DNA of 64,000 nucleotides, taken from contig JAGKWR010000010.1 in NCBI GenBank assembly GCA_021151765.1, positions 1 to 64,000 on the forward strand, given 5' to 3'. The DNA is from Alphaproteobacteria bacterium. Lineage in GTDB: Bacteria; Pseudomonadota; Alphaproteobacteria; Rickettsiales; UBA1997. The notes under the pieces are model-generated. The model was not told the DNA's origin and made no database searches. It saw only the letters and a program-made list of their open reading frames with translations. Shown here piece by piece: positions 8,589-17,899 of this stretch. A program made the position numbers and the translations under genes. The stretch's first letter is position 1, and the number at the start of each line of letters is the position of its first letter.

Positions 8589-8936
8589 ATGGATTTGTTA
8601 TCTTTATTTTCATTCAGAAGCATTATTTTGTTCGCATCAACGGCATTTTCAATGATGTTGGTAATGTTGGTTCTTAACATCATTACTGTTGATGAAATCA
8701 TAGTTATTTTAAAATTATCACCTGAGTCAGCGAATGCTTTCAAAATGGTTATTCTTAGAATTCAGGAAGTTACATCAAATATAGTTGTTATTATCTCTCA
8801 GCTCTTAGGAAAACTCTTAAGCTTTGCGGGTGTGAATGTGGATTTAACAAAAATAAAAGTTGATCTACACCAATCTAATACTGCTCCCGCCGTTGAAAAT
8901 CCTACCGTACCGGCTACTGTTCCAGCTCAACAATAA
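8589..8936 (+). CDS. Small membrane-anchored protein, function unknown
   Basis: Unknown family. The chosen ATG at 8589 gives 115 residues. A TTG at 8574 in the same frame would add five. One clear hydrophobic segment (about residues 10-33) is followed by a moderately hydrophobic helix-rich part and a proline-rich tail (PAVENPTVPATVPAQQ). It looks like a single-pass or hairpin inner-membrane protein. The stop overlaps the ubiB start by one base (TAATG), which suggests coupled expression with ubiB. A role in quinone synthesis is only a guess from this context. Confidence 0.6.
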   Translation: MDLLSLFSFRSIILFASTAFSMMLVMLVLNIITVDEIIVILKLSPESANAFKMVILRIQEVTSNIVVIISQLLGKLLSFAGVNVDLTKIKVDLHQSNTAPAVENPTVPATVPAQQ

Positions 8937-10240
8937 TGTTTGCGATATTTAATTTATTTCGACTGACCGCTTTATTTTTATTATTTTTGCCGATTGGCAT
9001 TTTTAATAGGAATATCGCGGTTTTTTATTTTCTGAAATTAGCTGGCCCTTCTTTTGTTAAGCTTGGGCAACTATTATCAGCGCGTCCAGATCTAGTTGGA
9101 ACTAAAATGTCCAAAACTTTAGCTGGTTTCCAAGATGATCTAGGTCCCTTTAGCGAGAAAAAATTGCGCAAAATTTTAGTGACTGAATATGAGAATAATT
9201 TCGATAAAATTTTCGCAGAATTTGATTATCAAGCGGTTGCCTCTGCTTCGATTGCAGAAGTTCACAAAGCCAAATTGCAAAGTGGTGAAATAGTTGCTGT
9301 TAAAATTTTGCGACCAAATATCGCGCAAATCATGGAGCGCGACATTTATTCACTGAAATTTTTAGTGAAATTAGTCGGAATTTTTTCGCATTTTTTCCGT
9401 AAAACTCTGGCAGATATCGCTGATCTTTTGGAAAAAGTAACAAAAAGCGAATTAGATTTGATGCGTGAAGCCGCCAACGCGTCGCGTTTGAAAGAAGATT
9501 TAAAAGATGTCGCCGGTTTTTACGTTCCTAATATTTTTTGGAAAATTTCGAGTTCAAAAGTTTTGGTGCTAGAGTGGATTGATGGTGTCGCGTTATCCCA
9601 AAAAGATGAAATCGACAAATTGCCTTTTGATAAAAAACAAATCGCCAAAACTTTGGTGATTAGCTATTTTACGCAAGTTTATGGACACGGTTTTTTTCAC
9701 GCCGATATGCACCCTGGTAATTTGTTCGTCACAAAAAATGGCGAGTTGGCAGTTGTTGATTTCGGAATCATGGGGCAAATCGATAAAAAAACTCGTATTG
9801 CGATCGCTGAAATTTTGATGGGTTTTTTGAACAAAGATTATCGTAGAGTGGCACAACTTCATATCGACGCAGGGTTGGTAGGTAAAAACGTAAATGTTGA
9901 TGATTTAGCGCTTTCTTGCCGCAAAATTGGCGAAACTATTGTTGGCTCTGATGTGAAAGATATTTCGGTGGCCAAGCTTCTGAGCAATTTAATTACGATG
10001 ACACGTGATTATAAAATGGATACGCGACCAGAATTATTGCTGTTACAAAAAACTATTTTGTTGGTTGAAGGAGTTGGCGTTTCTTTAGATCCACAGTTAA
10101 ATATCTGGGATTTAGCTCGTCCGTGGGTTACGCAATGGGCAAAACAAAATATCGGTTTTGATGCCAAAATTCGCGACACAATTTACGACTTATTCGAAGT
10201 AGCAAAAAAAATACTGCACAATTTCACAACAGAGAAATAG
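8936..10240 (+). CDS. ubiB: UbiB/ABC1-family atypical kinase (ubiquinone biosynthesis)
   Basis: UbiB-family proteins are atypical kinases or ATPases needed for ubiquinone synthesis at the inner membrane. The product is 434 residues. The KxGQ motif is seen as KLGQ at residues 42-45, the alanine-rich nucleotide loop as ASASIAEVH at 103-110, and the ATP lysine in AVKILRP. The catalytic region HADMHPGN is followed by VVDFGIMG. Many UbiB proteins have two C-terminal membrane helices, but here the C-terminus lacks an obvious pair, so membrane attachment may rely on the hydrophobic N-terminus (residues 8-23). Its start overlaps the stop of the preceding small gene. Confidence 0.92.
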   Translation: MFAIFNLFRLTALFLLFLPIGIFNRNIAVFYFLKLAGPSFVKLGQLLSARPDLVGTKMSKTLAGFQDDLGPFSEKKLRKILVTEYENNFDKIFAEFDYQAVASASIAEVHKAKLQSGEIVAVKILRPNIAQIMERDIYSLKFLVKLVGIFSHFFRKTLADIADLLEKVTKSELDLMREAANASRLKEDLKDVAGFYVPNIFWKISSSKVLVLEWIDGVALSQKDEIDKLPFDKKQIAKTLVISYFTQVYGHGFFHADMHPGNLFVTKNGELAVVDFGIMGQIDKKTRIAIAEILMGFLNKDYRRVAQLHIDAGLVGKNVNVDDLALSCRKIGETIVGSDVKDISVAKLLSNLITMTRDYKMDTRPELLLLQKTILLVEGVGVSLDPQLNIWDLARPWVTQWAKQNIGFDAKIRDTIYDLFEVAKKILHNFTTEK

Positions 10241-10274
10241 GAAAAAGCTGCTTAGCAAATTTTCTTATTTTTTT

Positions 10275-12182
10275 ATGTTCGACATCAAATCTTTATCTGA
10301 TTACCAGCAGCAATATCAACTTTCGGTTTCTAATCCGCAAAAATTTTGGGATGAAATTGCGCAAAATTTCTATTGGTTTCAGCCATATTCGCAGGTTTCT
10401 GATTGTGATCTAAAACAAGCTAAAATTGCTTGGTTCGTTGATGGTAAAACCAACATTTCTTACAATTGTTTAGATCGTCATTTGCCTGATTTTGCTGATA
10501 AAACGGCAATTATCTGGGAATCAAATGATCCGCAAATGCAAAGCCAAAAATTAACTTATCAGCAACTTTTTGAACAAACTTGTCAGTTCGCTAATTTATT
10601 GACGGCGCAAGGTATTAAAAAAGGTGATCGTGTCTGTATTTACATGCCGATGATTCCACAAGCTGTGGTTGCAATGTTAGCTTGCGCGCGAATTGGTGCG
10701 ATTCACAGCGTAGTTTTCGCCGGATTTTCGGCTAAATCTTTGGCAAGCAGAATTCAGGATTGCGGCGCTAAAATGCTGATAACTTCTGATTTATTGTGTC
10801 GCGGTGACAAAAAAATTGAATTAATCGAAATCGCCAAAGAAGCGCTATTGGAGTGTGATTCAATAGAATCTGTAATAGTTTATCAACGCGATGAAAATAG
10901 TGATATCGCGTCTTTAGGAAGCAATAAAAGTCAATATTTTGTTTGGCAAAATGAAGTCGCAAAATATTCGTCAGAAAATAATGCCGCGATTTGCGATGCT
11001 GAAGATCCGCTTTTTATTCTCTACACTTCTGGATCGACTGGCAAACCCAAAGGCATTTTGCATACAACCGCCGGTTACATGGTTTACGCGGCTTATTCCT
11101 TTAAAAATATTTTCCAATATCAAGCAAATGATGTCTATTTTTGCAGTGCCGATATTGGTTGGATTACTGGTCACAGCTATTTGGTTTACGGACCACTTTT
11201 AAATGCAGCGACAATTTTGATGTTTGAAGGAATACCAACTTATCCTACAGCTTCACGCTTTTGGCAAGTTATTGAAAAACATCGCGTCAATATTTTTTAC
11301 ACCGCGCCAACTGCTATTAGATCTTTGATGCAGCTAGGAGATTCTTGGTTGCAAGGTTATGATTTATCGTCGCTTAAAACTTTAGGAACTGTCGGCGAGC
11401 CAATAAATGAAGAAGCTTGGAACTGGTTTTATGAAAAGATTGGCAATAAAAAATGTCCAATCGTTGACACTTGGTGGCAGACTGAAACTGGCGGCATCAT
11501 GATTTCTTCAATGTCGAAAATATTCGATAGCAAACCAGCGTATGCTGGCCTTCCTTTGCCGGGAATTGTGCCAGTTTTGTTTGATGAGTCGGGTGATGAA
11601 ATTCAACAAAGAGACAAGGTTGGTAATCTGGCGATCAAACAAGCTTGGCCTTCAATGGCGCGAGGAATTTGGGGTGATAAAGATAAATTTTTTGCAACTT
11701 ATTACGAGCAATTCCCAAAAAATTATTTTGCTGGAGATGGCGCTTTTCTGAGCGAAGATGGTTTTTATCGAATTATTGGCCGCACGGATGATGTGATCAA
11801 AGTTTCGGGTCATCGTTTGGGAACAGCGGAAATTGAAAATGCTGTAAATTCTCACGTCTCAGTTTCGGAATCGGCGGTGATCGGCGTTCCTCATGAAATA
11901 AAAGGTGAAGTGATTTACGCTTTTGTAATCGCCAAAACTGATGAGCCAAATTTAGAAAAAGAAATTAGCGCGATAATTGTCGAAAATATCGGAGCAATCG
12001 CGCGACCAGAAAAAATCTACATCGTAAAAGATTTGCCCAAGACGCGTTCTGGTAAAATTATGCGTCGCATTTTGAAAAAAATTATTGCAGGTGAACAAGA
12101 TTTGGGCGACATTTCAACTCTGGTTAATCCAGACATTATTGAACATCTCAAGAAATTTAAAAATGCAACTCACACTTCTTAA
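10275..12182 (+). CDS. acs: Acetyl-CoA synthetase (AMP-forming)
   Basis: This enzyme activates acetate to acetyl-CoA through acetyl-AMP. The product is 635 residues, full length for the family. It has the AMP-binding P-loop-like motif YTSGSTGKPKGI, the segment SADIGWITGHSY, the motif DTWWQTETGG and the C-terminal hinge. The catalytic lysine is in KTRSGKIMRR at about residue 594, the site that is reversibly acetylated in homologues. Its 3' end overlaps panD by 20 bases. The enzyme could feed acetate into the citrate cycle together with GltA, which is also in this window. Confidence 0.96.
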   Translation: MFDIKSLSDYQQQYQLSVSNPQKFWDEIAQNFYWFQPYSQVSDCDLKQAKIAWFVDGKTNISYNCLDRHLPDFADKTAIIWESNDPQMQSQKLTYQQLFEQTCQFANLLTAQGIKKGDRVCIYMPMIPQAVVAMLACARIGAIHSVVFAGFSAKSLASRIQDCGAKMLITSDLLCRGDKKIELIEIAKEALLECDSIESVIVYQRDENSDIASLGSNKSQYFVWQNEVAKYSSENNAAICDAEDPLFILYTSGSTGKPKGILHTTAGYMVYAAYSFKNIFQYQANDVYFCSADIGWITGHSYLVYGPLLNAATILMFEGIPTYPTASRFWQVIEKHRVNIFYTAPTAIRSLMQLGDSWLQGYDLSSLKTLGTVGEPINEEAWNWFYEKIGNKKCPIVDTWWQTETGGIMISSMSKIFDSKPAYAGLPLPGIVPVLFDESGDEIQQRDKVGNLAIKQAWPSMARGIWGDKDKFFATYYEQFPKNYFAGDGAFLSEDGFYRIIGRTDDVIKVSGHRLGTAEIENAVNSHVSVSESAVIGVPHEIKGEVIYAFVIAKTDEPNLEKEISAIIVENIGAIARPEKIYIVKDLPKTRSGKIMRRILKKIIAGEQDLGDISTLVNPDIIEHLKKFKNATHTS

Positions 12183-12513
12183 AGCAAAAATTCATCGCGC
12201 TACTGTTACGATGGCTGATCTTCACTATGAAGGTTCGATTTCGATTGATACCGAATTATTAGCGGCATCTGGAATTCTACTTCATGAAAAAGTCGATGTT
12301 TTGAACATTAACAATGGCGAGCGTTTTACAACTTATACAATTGCCGCAGAAGCCGGATCAAGAGCCATTCAGGTTAATGGTGCAGCTGCTCGTAAGGTAC
12401 AAGTTGGCGATCAAATTATTATTATTGCTTATGCTTCAATGAATGAAGAGGAAGCGCGTAATTTTCAGCCTAAAGTTTTGTTGGTTGATGAAAAAAATAA
12501 TCCTAAAAAATAA
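12163..12513 (+). CDS. panD: Aspartate 1-decarboxylase proenzyme
   Basis: PanD makes beta-alanine from aspartate for pantothenate and CoA. It cleaves itself to form a pyruvoyl group. The start at ATG 12163 gives 116 residues and the standard N-terminus MQLTLLKAKIHRATVT. The self-cleavage site is Gly24-Ser25 in YEGSI. Lys9 and the C-terminal region with IIIAYASMNEEEA match the family. The gene starts inside the end of acs, so it is probably cotranscribed. An upstream in-frame extension within acs is not needed. Confidence 0.96.
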   Translation: MQLTLLKAKIHRATVTMADLHYEGSISIDTELLAASGILLHEKVDVLNINNGERFTTYTIAAEAGSRAIQVNGAAARKVQVGDQIIIIAYASMNEEEARNFQPKVLLVDEKNNPKK

Positions 12514-12612
12514 AAGGAATAGGTTTCTTGCCTTTTAAAAAGTGACGCATAAATTGCGCCGCCTTCCTTTTAGATGACATCTCAAAATTAATAAAAACTA
12601 TTTGGTAAATTT

Positions 12613-12747
12613 ATGAAAAGAACTTGGCAGCCAAGCAAAATCGTGCGTAAAAGAAGACACGGTTTTAGATCAAGAATGGAAACAGTTGGTGGACGTAAAA
12701 TTTTAGCTCGTCGTCGTGCTAAAGGACGTGCTTCTTTGACTGTATAA
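12613..12747 (+). CDS. rpmH: 50S ribosomal protein L34
   Basis: L34 is a very small basic protein of the large subunit. The frame runs from ATG to TAA and encodes 44 residues, starting MKRTWQPSKIVRKRRHGFR, with the conserved GGRKILARRRAKGR block. This is the exact family length. It lies upstream of rnpA, the near-universal arrangement. About 100 bases separate it from panD, so it probably has its own promoter. Confidence 0.97.
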   Translation: MKRTWQPSKIVRKRRHGFRSRMETVGGRKILARRRAKGRASLTV

Positions 12748-12763
12748 GATTTAGGTTGATAGA

Positions 12764-12787
12764 TGGAGGCTTATGTTTAGGCCTCCA
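12764..12787 (+). terminator. Hairpin between rpmH and rnpA
   Basis: A perfect 7-bp inverted repeat (TGGAGGC and GCCTCCA) with a 10-base loop lies 17 bases after the rpmH stop. No T-run follows directly, so it is more likely an attenuator or mRNA-stabilising hairpin than a strong terminator. It would allow more L34 than RnpA to be made. Confidence 0.45.
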
Positions 12788-12810
12788 AATCAGCTTTCTG
12801 AAAAAAATTG

Positions 12811-13227
12811 ATGAAAATAATTTCCATCAAAAAATCCGCAGAGTTCCAAAAAATCAGTAAAAAATCTGATAAATTTTATTCGAAAACGGTTCTCTTACTT
12901 TCTTCTCCTTCTCCGCAAAATTATCTCTTCAATCCCGAGCAATCAAAAAACGCCAAGGATTTTTGTCGCGTTGGCTATACTGTAGCAAAAACAGTAAGTA
13001 AATCAGCAGTTGTTCGTAACTTAGCCAAGAGACGTTTGCGTGAAATTTTTCGCGCGATTGCGCCAAAATTTGTTAAAAAAAATCACGATTATGTAGTGAT
13101 CGCGCGCCGTGAAATTGTTGACGCTGATTTTGCAAAAATTTCTGCTGATTTGCAATTTTGTTTAAAGAGAATTCACAATCCTAACAATAATTCTTCTCAA
13201 TCAAAAATTGTAAAAAATGACCGCTAA
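12811..13227 (+). CDS. rnpA: Ribonuclease P protein component
   Basis: RnpA is the protein cofactor of the ribozyme that matures tRNA 5' ends. ATG 12811 is preferred over the TTG directly before it and gives 138 residues. The diagnostic segment RVGYTVAKTVSKSAVVRN continues with LAKRRLRE, the RNR-like motif that contacts P RNA. The C-terminal tail is longer and polar. The usual neighbour yidC does not follow. Instead a cbb3-oxidase assembly gene starts inside the last 11 bases of rnpA. Confidence 0.95.
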   Translation: MKIISIKKSAEFQKISKKSDKFYSKTVLLLSSPSPQNYLFNPEQSKNAKDFCRVGYTVAKTVSKSAVVRNLAKRRLREIFRAIAPKFVKKNHDYVVIARREIVDADFAKISADLQFCLKRIHNPNNNSSQSKIVKNDR

Positions 13228-13687
13228 GAAATCGAAAATTCCGTACTTTTTTTTCGTGTTTTTTGCCGTAATTTTCGTTGTAAATATCATCTACATTTAT
13301 GTGTCGCAAAAAACGTGGCGTGGCATTGTAGCACAAGACGCATATCACAAAGGCTTGCATTATAATGACGTAATTGCCGAAGCAAAAAAACAAAATGAAT
13401 TAGGATGGAATACGCAAATTTCTTATAAAAATTTAGGTGATAAAAAAGGTGAGTTAGTGGTTGTTCTGACTGATAAAAATGGTGTGGTGATTTCGGATGC
13501 ACAAATGAAAGTTGTGTTGAAGCGCCCAACGCAAGAAGGAGTCGATTTTGATCAAGATTTACAGTTTGTTAAAAACGTCTATAAAACCACGATTCAATTT
13601 CCACTGCAAGGTCAGTGGGACTTTTTGCTGATGGCGACGAAAGAATCTGAAACTTTCAAAGAATCTAAACGCTACGTAGTGCAATGA
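13217..13687 (+). CDS. ccoH: FixH/CcoH-family cbb3 oxidase assembly protein
   Basis: FixH-family proteins are single-pass inner-membrane proteins needed for assembly of the cbb3-type cytochrome c oxidase. The product is 156 residues. One membrane helix is at about residues 9-28, followed by a periplasmic domain with the family pattern YHKGLHYND and a later segment LQGQWDFLLMA. It starts within rnpA and its end overlaps the start of ccoI, so expression is tightly coupled. The identity is supported by the order H-I-S with the next two genes. Confidence 0.88.
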   Translation: MTAKKSKIPYFFFVFFAVIFVVNIIYIYVSQKTWRGIVAQDAYHKGLHYNDVIAEAKKQNELGWNTQISYKNLGDKKGELVVVLTDKNGVVISDAQMKVVLKRPTQEGVDFDQDLQFVKNVYKTTIQFPLQGQWDFLLMATKESETFKESKRYVVQ

Positions 13688-16023
13688 TTAAAGCATGTTT
13701 ACACTGCGGTGAGGACACGAAAAAAATTACCGAAGATTTCTGCTGTTTAGGATGTTCTACGGCCTACAAAATCATCAACAAGCTTGGTTTTGATAACTAT
13801 TACAAATTGCGTGAATCGGCGTTAGCTAACGGCCAAATTAAGCCCGAAGAAATTGCGGTTTTTGACATTTCGGAATTCGTAATTGATGAAAAAAATAACG
13901 AAAATTCAGTGTCGTTAATTGTTCAAGGAATGCACTGTGCAGCTTGCGTTTGGTTGATTGAAAACGTGTTGAAAAAACAAGAAAACGTTGTTGCCGCGCG
14001 CATTAATTTATCGAAAAGAACACTCAATTTGCGCTGGATTGGCGATAAAAAATACGGCAATGAGTTGCTTAAAATTATTTACCAAATTGGTTATAAATTA
14101 CTGCCTTTTGACTCAGAAATTCTGAATTCGGCGGAAAAAAAATATAATGACACAATCCTGCGTGCCTTGGCAGTTGCTGGTTTTGGCGCGGGCAATATTA
14201 TGTTATTTTCACTGTCGCTGTGGTTTTCAAGCGCTACGGAAATGGGCATTAATACTCGAACTTTGCTGCATTTTTTTTCATCGTTAATTGCACTGCCAGT
14301 TATAATTTTTTCAGCGCGACCATTTTTTAAATCAGCTTGGAGCTCAATAAAACAAGGCTATCCCAACATGGATTTGGCAATTTCGATTGCTATTTTTTTG
14401 GCGTGTATGGTCAGTTTGCTCGAAACTTTTAGAAACGCTACGCACGTTTATTTTGACTCGGCAGTAATGCTGGTTTTTTTCTTGTTAATTGGTCGCTACT
14501 TAGATCTCAAAGCGCGTAAAAAAGCATTCGCTATTGCTACAGAATTCACTATGTTATCGGCGAGTTTCGGCCATGTTGAGGAAGCAGGAAAAGTAAAAAT
14601 ATTGCCAAGCAAACAGTTGCAAAAAGACATGATTTTGGTTGTCGCTGCTGGTGAGAAAATCGCTGCGGATGGCGTAGTAATTGAAGGTGAAAGTGAAGTC
14701 GACACAGCTTTGATTACGGGAGAATCTTTACCGAAAAAAATTGCCCAAGGTCAGGAAGTTTTCGCGGGCACGATTAATATTGGTCAGCCGCTAAAAATTA
14801 AAATTACCAAATCGCCGCAAAACAGCTTGCTTGCCGACATTATTCGTTTGAGTGAAGAAGCGGAAAACCAAAAAATTCACTATATTCGCATCGCTGATTA
14901 TCTGTCGAAATTTTACACGCCAGCAGTTCATTTATTGGCTTTGGCGACATTTGTTTGGTGGTTTAAAAATGGTTGGGAAATAGCTTTGATGAATGCCACC
15001 GCAGTTTTGATTATTACTTGTCCATGCGCTCTGGCGTTGGCTGTGCCGATTGTGCAAACTATCGCCATTTCTAATTTTATTAAAAAAGGCATTTTGGTGA
15101 AATCGGGTGAAGCCTTGGAAAAGCTAAATCGTGCCGATGTTTTTGTATTTGATAAAACAGGAAGTTTAACAGTTGGTGAGCCGAATTTGGTCAAAATTAT
15201 TGCGCTAAAAGGTCAATTTAATTGCTTGCAAATTGCCGCAAGTTTGGCGCGTAAAAGTCGTCATCCAATTGCTGCGGCGATAAGTACAGCTTATCACGAA
15301 GAGTTGCTGGATTTGGCAGTGGAAGAAAAACAAGGCTTTGGTTTGCAAGCAAAAATTGCTGAGCAAAAAGTGTTTTTAGGTCGCAAAGAATTTTGTCAAA
15401 TTACTAGTGATTTTACAAATGATGAAAATCTGCTCAGTTGCTTTGTAAAATATGGTGAAGCGGAAGCGGTTTTATTGTTCGCCGATGAAATTAAAACGGA
15501 CGCTAAAGCAGTGATTGAAGCTTTGCAGAAGTCCAATAAAAGAGTTGTTTTATTGTCGGGCGATATCGAAAAAACAGTTACTCAAACTGCGCAAAAATTA
15601 GGAATTAAAGAATTCTATTTCGAACAAACTCCGATCACAAAATTACAATTTTTAGATCAGTTAAAAGCTGAAAATAAAAAATTCGTTATGATCGGAGATG
15701 GCTTAAATGACGCTCCAGCTTTAGCTTCATCTGATGTTTCCGTATCTTTTGCTAAAGCTTCGGACATTGCACAAAATGTTGCGGACATTGTAATTCAAGG
15801 CCAAAAATTGACGCCAATTTTAGATTTAATTTTTTCGGCCAATCGTGCTCTTTCTTTGATGAAACAAAATTTGTTGATTGCTTTGATTTATAATTTGATT
15901 GCTGTGCCTTTTGCAGTTGCTGGTCACGTTGTGCCTTTAATTGCAGCGATTGCGATGTCTTCGTCGTCTTTGTTGGTGTTATTTAATTCTTTGCGGATGA
16001 ACTCAAAAAAATGTCAGTCTTAA
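13684..16023 (+). CDS. ccoI: Copper-type P1B ATPase for cbb3 oxidase (FixI/CcoI)
   Basis: CcoI exports copper across the inner membrane for insertion into the cbb3 oxidase. The product is 779 residues. An N-terminal cysteine cluster (CLHC, then CCLGC, residues 5-24) is followed by a metal-binding domain with GMHCAAC (Cys85 and Cys88). The membrane metal site is Cys446-Pro-Cys448. The phosphorylated aspartate is Asp490 in DKTGSLT, with Ser in place of the usual Thr. The TGES, SRHP and GDGLNDAPAL motifs are present. It overlaps ccoH and ccoS, which supports CcoI rather than a general copper exporter. Confidence 0.94.
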   Translation: MIKACLHCGEDTKKITEDFCCLGCSTAYKIINKLGFDNYYKLRESALANGQIKPEEIAVFDISEFVIDEKNNENSVSLIVQGMHCAACVWLIENVLKKQENVVAARINLSKRTLNLRWIGDKKYGNELLKIIYQIGYKLLPFDSEILNSAEKKYNDTILRALAVAGFGAGNIMLFSLSLWFSSATEMGINTRTLLHFFSSLIALPVIIFSARPFFKSAWSSIKQGYPNMDLAISIAIFLACMVSLLETFRNATHVYFDSAVMLVFFLLIGRYLDLKARKKAFAIATEFTMLSASFGHVEEAGKVKILPSKQLQKDMILVVAAGEKIAADGVVIEGESEVDTALITGESLPKKIAQGQEVFAGTINIGQPLKIKITKSPQNSLLADIIRLSEEAENQKIHYIRIADYLSKFYTPAVHLLALATFVWWFKNGWEIALMNATAVLIITCPCALALAVPIVQTIAISNFIKKGILVKSGEALEKLNRADVFVFDKTGSLTVGEPNLVKIIALKGQFNCLQIAASLARKSRHPIAAAISTAYHEELLDLAVEEKQGFGLQAKIAEQKVFLGRKEFCQITSDFTNDENLLSCFVKYGEAEAVLLFADEIKTDAKAVIEALQKSNKRVVLLSGDIEKTVTQTAQKLGIKEFYFEQTPITKLQFLDQLKAENKKFVMIGDGLNDAPALASSDVSVSFAKASDIAQNVADIVIQGQKLTPILDLIFSANRALSLMKQNLLIALIYNLIAVPFAVAGHVVPLIAAIAMSSSSLLVLFNSLRMNSKKCQS

Positions 16024-16187
16024 TTTTCTTAATTCCCGTTGCGCTTGCAACAGCCTTGCTTGGATTGGCCGCTTTTATGTGGAGTTTGAAATCTAAACAA
16101 TATGAAGATTTGGACGGTGCTGCGAATCGTATATTATTTGATGATGAAGAATCTGTGCAAAAAAATGGTAGGAATGAAGAATTGTGA
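16011..16187 (+). CDS. ccoS: CcoS/FixS-family cbb3 oxidase maturation protein
   Basis: CcoS proteins are very small membrane proteins needed for cofactor incorporation into the cbb3 oxidase. The frame starts at ATG 16011 inside the end of ccoI and encodes 58 residues. The hydrophobic N-terminus (MSVLIFLIPVALATALLGLA) is followed by a segment WSLKSKQYEDLDGAANRIL. This matches the FixS pattern of a short helix, then Q-Y-D/E-D-L-x-G and a small acidic tail. The overlap with ccoI indicates one transcription unit, ccoHIS. Confidence 0.9.
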   Translation: MSVLIFLIPVALATALLGLAAFMWSLKSKQYEDLDGAANRILFDDEESVQKNGRNEEL

Positions 16188-16284
16188 TTGTCTTTATTTT
16201 CTGTGAAAACTAACTTTTTTTAGCTTCACCGCCCAATTTTCCGCTGTGGCACTTCCCAACTCTCTTAACAAATTTGGAGCAAAA

Positions 16285-17106
16285 ATGACCGCAAATTTTT
16301 CGTCAATTTATCTGTCAGTTTATGTGGCAAAAGTTCTTCGCGGTTTTTTTAAGTTGTCACTTTGTTTTTTGATCTTTTCACTCGCTTCTTGTTCAAAAAA
16401 AAATAGCGAAACTGTACCTTTCCGCATCGTTGGTCTTAATGGAGAGGCTCGCCAAGTTGAGACTCGTGTACCAGAATTAAACGCCAGAATTTTGCAATCT
16501 CAAGGTCAACAAGTAACTCAAACAATTCCAAATAGTTCGGAAAATATTCCGGCCCCAGTCAGCCCGGTTGATAATGCTGCTTTGCAACAAACTGTGCAAT
16601 CAGAGCAAGCAAAACCAGCTTATAATGTTTCTAAAACTGAGGCGCAGCAAGATAATTTTAAAGTTATCGAAAAATCTGATGAAGCAACTTCGATCGGCTC
16701 AATTTCGGAAAAAGAGCAAGAAATTCAGTATGATTTATCTGATTCAAGTACTGCGAAGTCTGCGGATAGTAAATCTAAGAAAAAGATGCGTCTCAAAGAG
16801 GGTAAAACTCCTGTAAATTCTGGTAAAATTGTTGAAGTTGAAGATGCAGAAGAGCCAGCTAAAAAAGTCAAAAAAGGCAAAAAAGAAGTTTTTATTCAAA
16901 CAGGATCTTTTTCAAATGAAGCAAATGCGGAACAAGATTTGAAAGTAGTTAAAAAATTCTTCAAGGCAGAGATAGAAGAGGCTGAAGTTGGTGATAAAAC
17001 GATTTATCGTGTTTTACTTGGTCCATTTAAGACTGATTTGAAAGCTAAAGAAGTGGTCCGCAAAGTTAAGGCAAGCGGTCATGATGCTATTATTGTAAAG
17101 AGATAG
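16285..17106 (+). CDS. SPOR-domain lipoprotein
   Basis: SPOR domains bind denuded glycan strands of peptidoglycan, often at the septum. ATG 16285 is preferred over the upstream GTG 16246 because a GGAG lies at 16276-16279. It gives 273 residues. The N-terminus has a hydrophobic stretch and a lipobox LASC (Cys36). A low-complexity, glutamine- and lysine-rich linker spans about residues 50-200. The C-terminal SPOR domain starts at VFIQTGSFS and includes YRVLLGPF. The next genes also encode envelope proteins, including a carboxypeptidase, which fits a cell-wall role. It could be an RlpA-like or DedD-like protein without their other domains. Confidence 0.8.
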   Translation: MTANFSSIYLSVYVAKVLRGFFKLSLCFLIFSLASCSKKNSETVPFRIVGLNGEARQVETRVPELNARILQSQGQQVTQTIPNSSENIPAPVSPVDNAALQQTVQSEQAKPAYNVSKTEAQQDNFKVIEKSDEATSIGSISEKEQEIQYDLSDSSTAKSADSKSKKKMRLKEGKTPVNSGKIVEVEDAEEPAKKVKKGKKEVFIQTGSFSNEANAEQDLKVVKKFFKAEIEEAEVGDKTIYRVLLGPFKTDLKAKEVVRKVKASGHDAIIVKR

Positions 17107-17123
17107 TTAGCTGAGGTTTTTTG

Positions 17124-17870
17124 ATGAGAAACTTGTTGTTCAGAAATTTCCCCAAGATTTTTGTTTGTTTCACTTTGTGCATTTTGTTTTCATGCAGTAA
17201 GAGTGTTTTTAAGAGCAATGAGGTGTTCGAAAGCAAATATGGTGATAATGTGAAAATGATTAACTCTTTGCGCCAAGACAAAACAGTCATCGATATTACA
17301 AACAAACGTGATTTTACGGCCGAGCTGGAAAATAATGATTCGCGCTATACTAACCAAAATGTCACTATCTCTGAACAATATTCTACTCAGCAATTTTATA
17401 ATCAGGCGCCGAATAACTCTGGTTTTAGCGGGCCAAGAGAAATGTTTGATGTTAATTACGCTCAAACTATCAACACTCCGTTTAGAAAAATTGGTGCAGA
17501 GTTTGACGTAATTGAAATTCCTCCTCAAGATGCTTATGGAGTAAAAGTCGGTATGCAAAATAAAGAATATTTGTTGGTGAGTCGTAAGCTGTTACAGCGT
17601 AATATTGATCAAATTAATCAGGAGCGCACGAAGGAAGATATTGAAAATAGTAATGTTTTAATTTCAGAGCAAAAATCACTAAAACGTCGCGCTCGAATGA
17701 TTAAAATTTTTGGTAGCAATGCGATAGTTGAAGAGGAAGAAAAAAGTAAAAAATCTGATGATAAAAATAAGTCTCAGAAAAAATTTGATAGTACAAAAAT
17801 CGATTCGAATAAAAATAAAGGTTTTATGGATAACCTTTTTAAGAATAATTCTAGCCAAACTAAACCTTAA
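17124..17870 (+). CDS. Predicted lipoprotein, function unknown
   Basis: I do not recognise the family. ATG 17124 (rather than TTG 17121) gives 248 residues. A basic start, a hydrophobic core and the lipobox LFSC (Cys24) predict a lipoprotein. The mature part is asparagine- and glutamine-rich. A compact middle segment (about residues 110-150, with EFDVIEIPPQDAYGVKVG) may be the folded core, and a lysine-rich C-terminal tail follows. It lies between a SPOR lipoprotein and a D,D-carboxypeptidase. A role in the cell envelope is inferred from this context only. Confidence 0.65.
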   Translation: MRNLLFRNFPKIFVCFTLCILFSCSKSVFKSNEVFESKYGDNVKMINSLRQDKTVIDITNKRDFTAELENNDSRYTNQNVTISEQYSTQQFYNQAPNNSGFSGPREMFDVNYAQTINTPFRKIGAEFDVIEIPPQDAYGVKVGMQNKEYLLVSRKLLQRNIDQINQERTKEDIENSNVLISEQKSLKRRARMIKIFGSNAIVEEEEKSKKSDDKNKSQKKFDSTKIDSNKNKGFMDNLFKNNSSQTKP

Positions 17871-17899
17871 TTATCGCTGCTCTAAAAATTGTAATTCTT

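Noticed and set aside
10939..11202. Open frames inside acs in other frames and on the minus strand
   Set aside because: acs is complete and well conserved; these frames have no family features.
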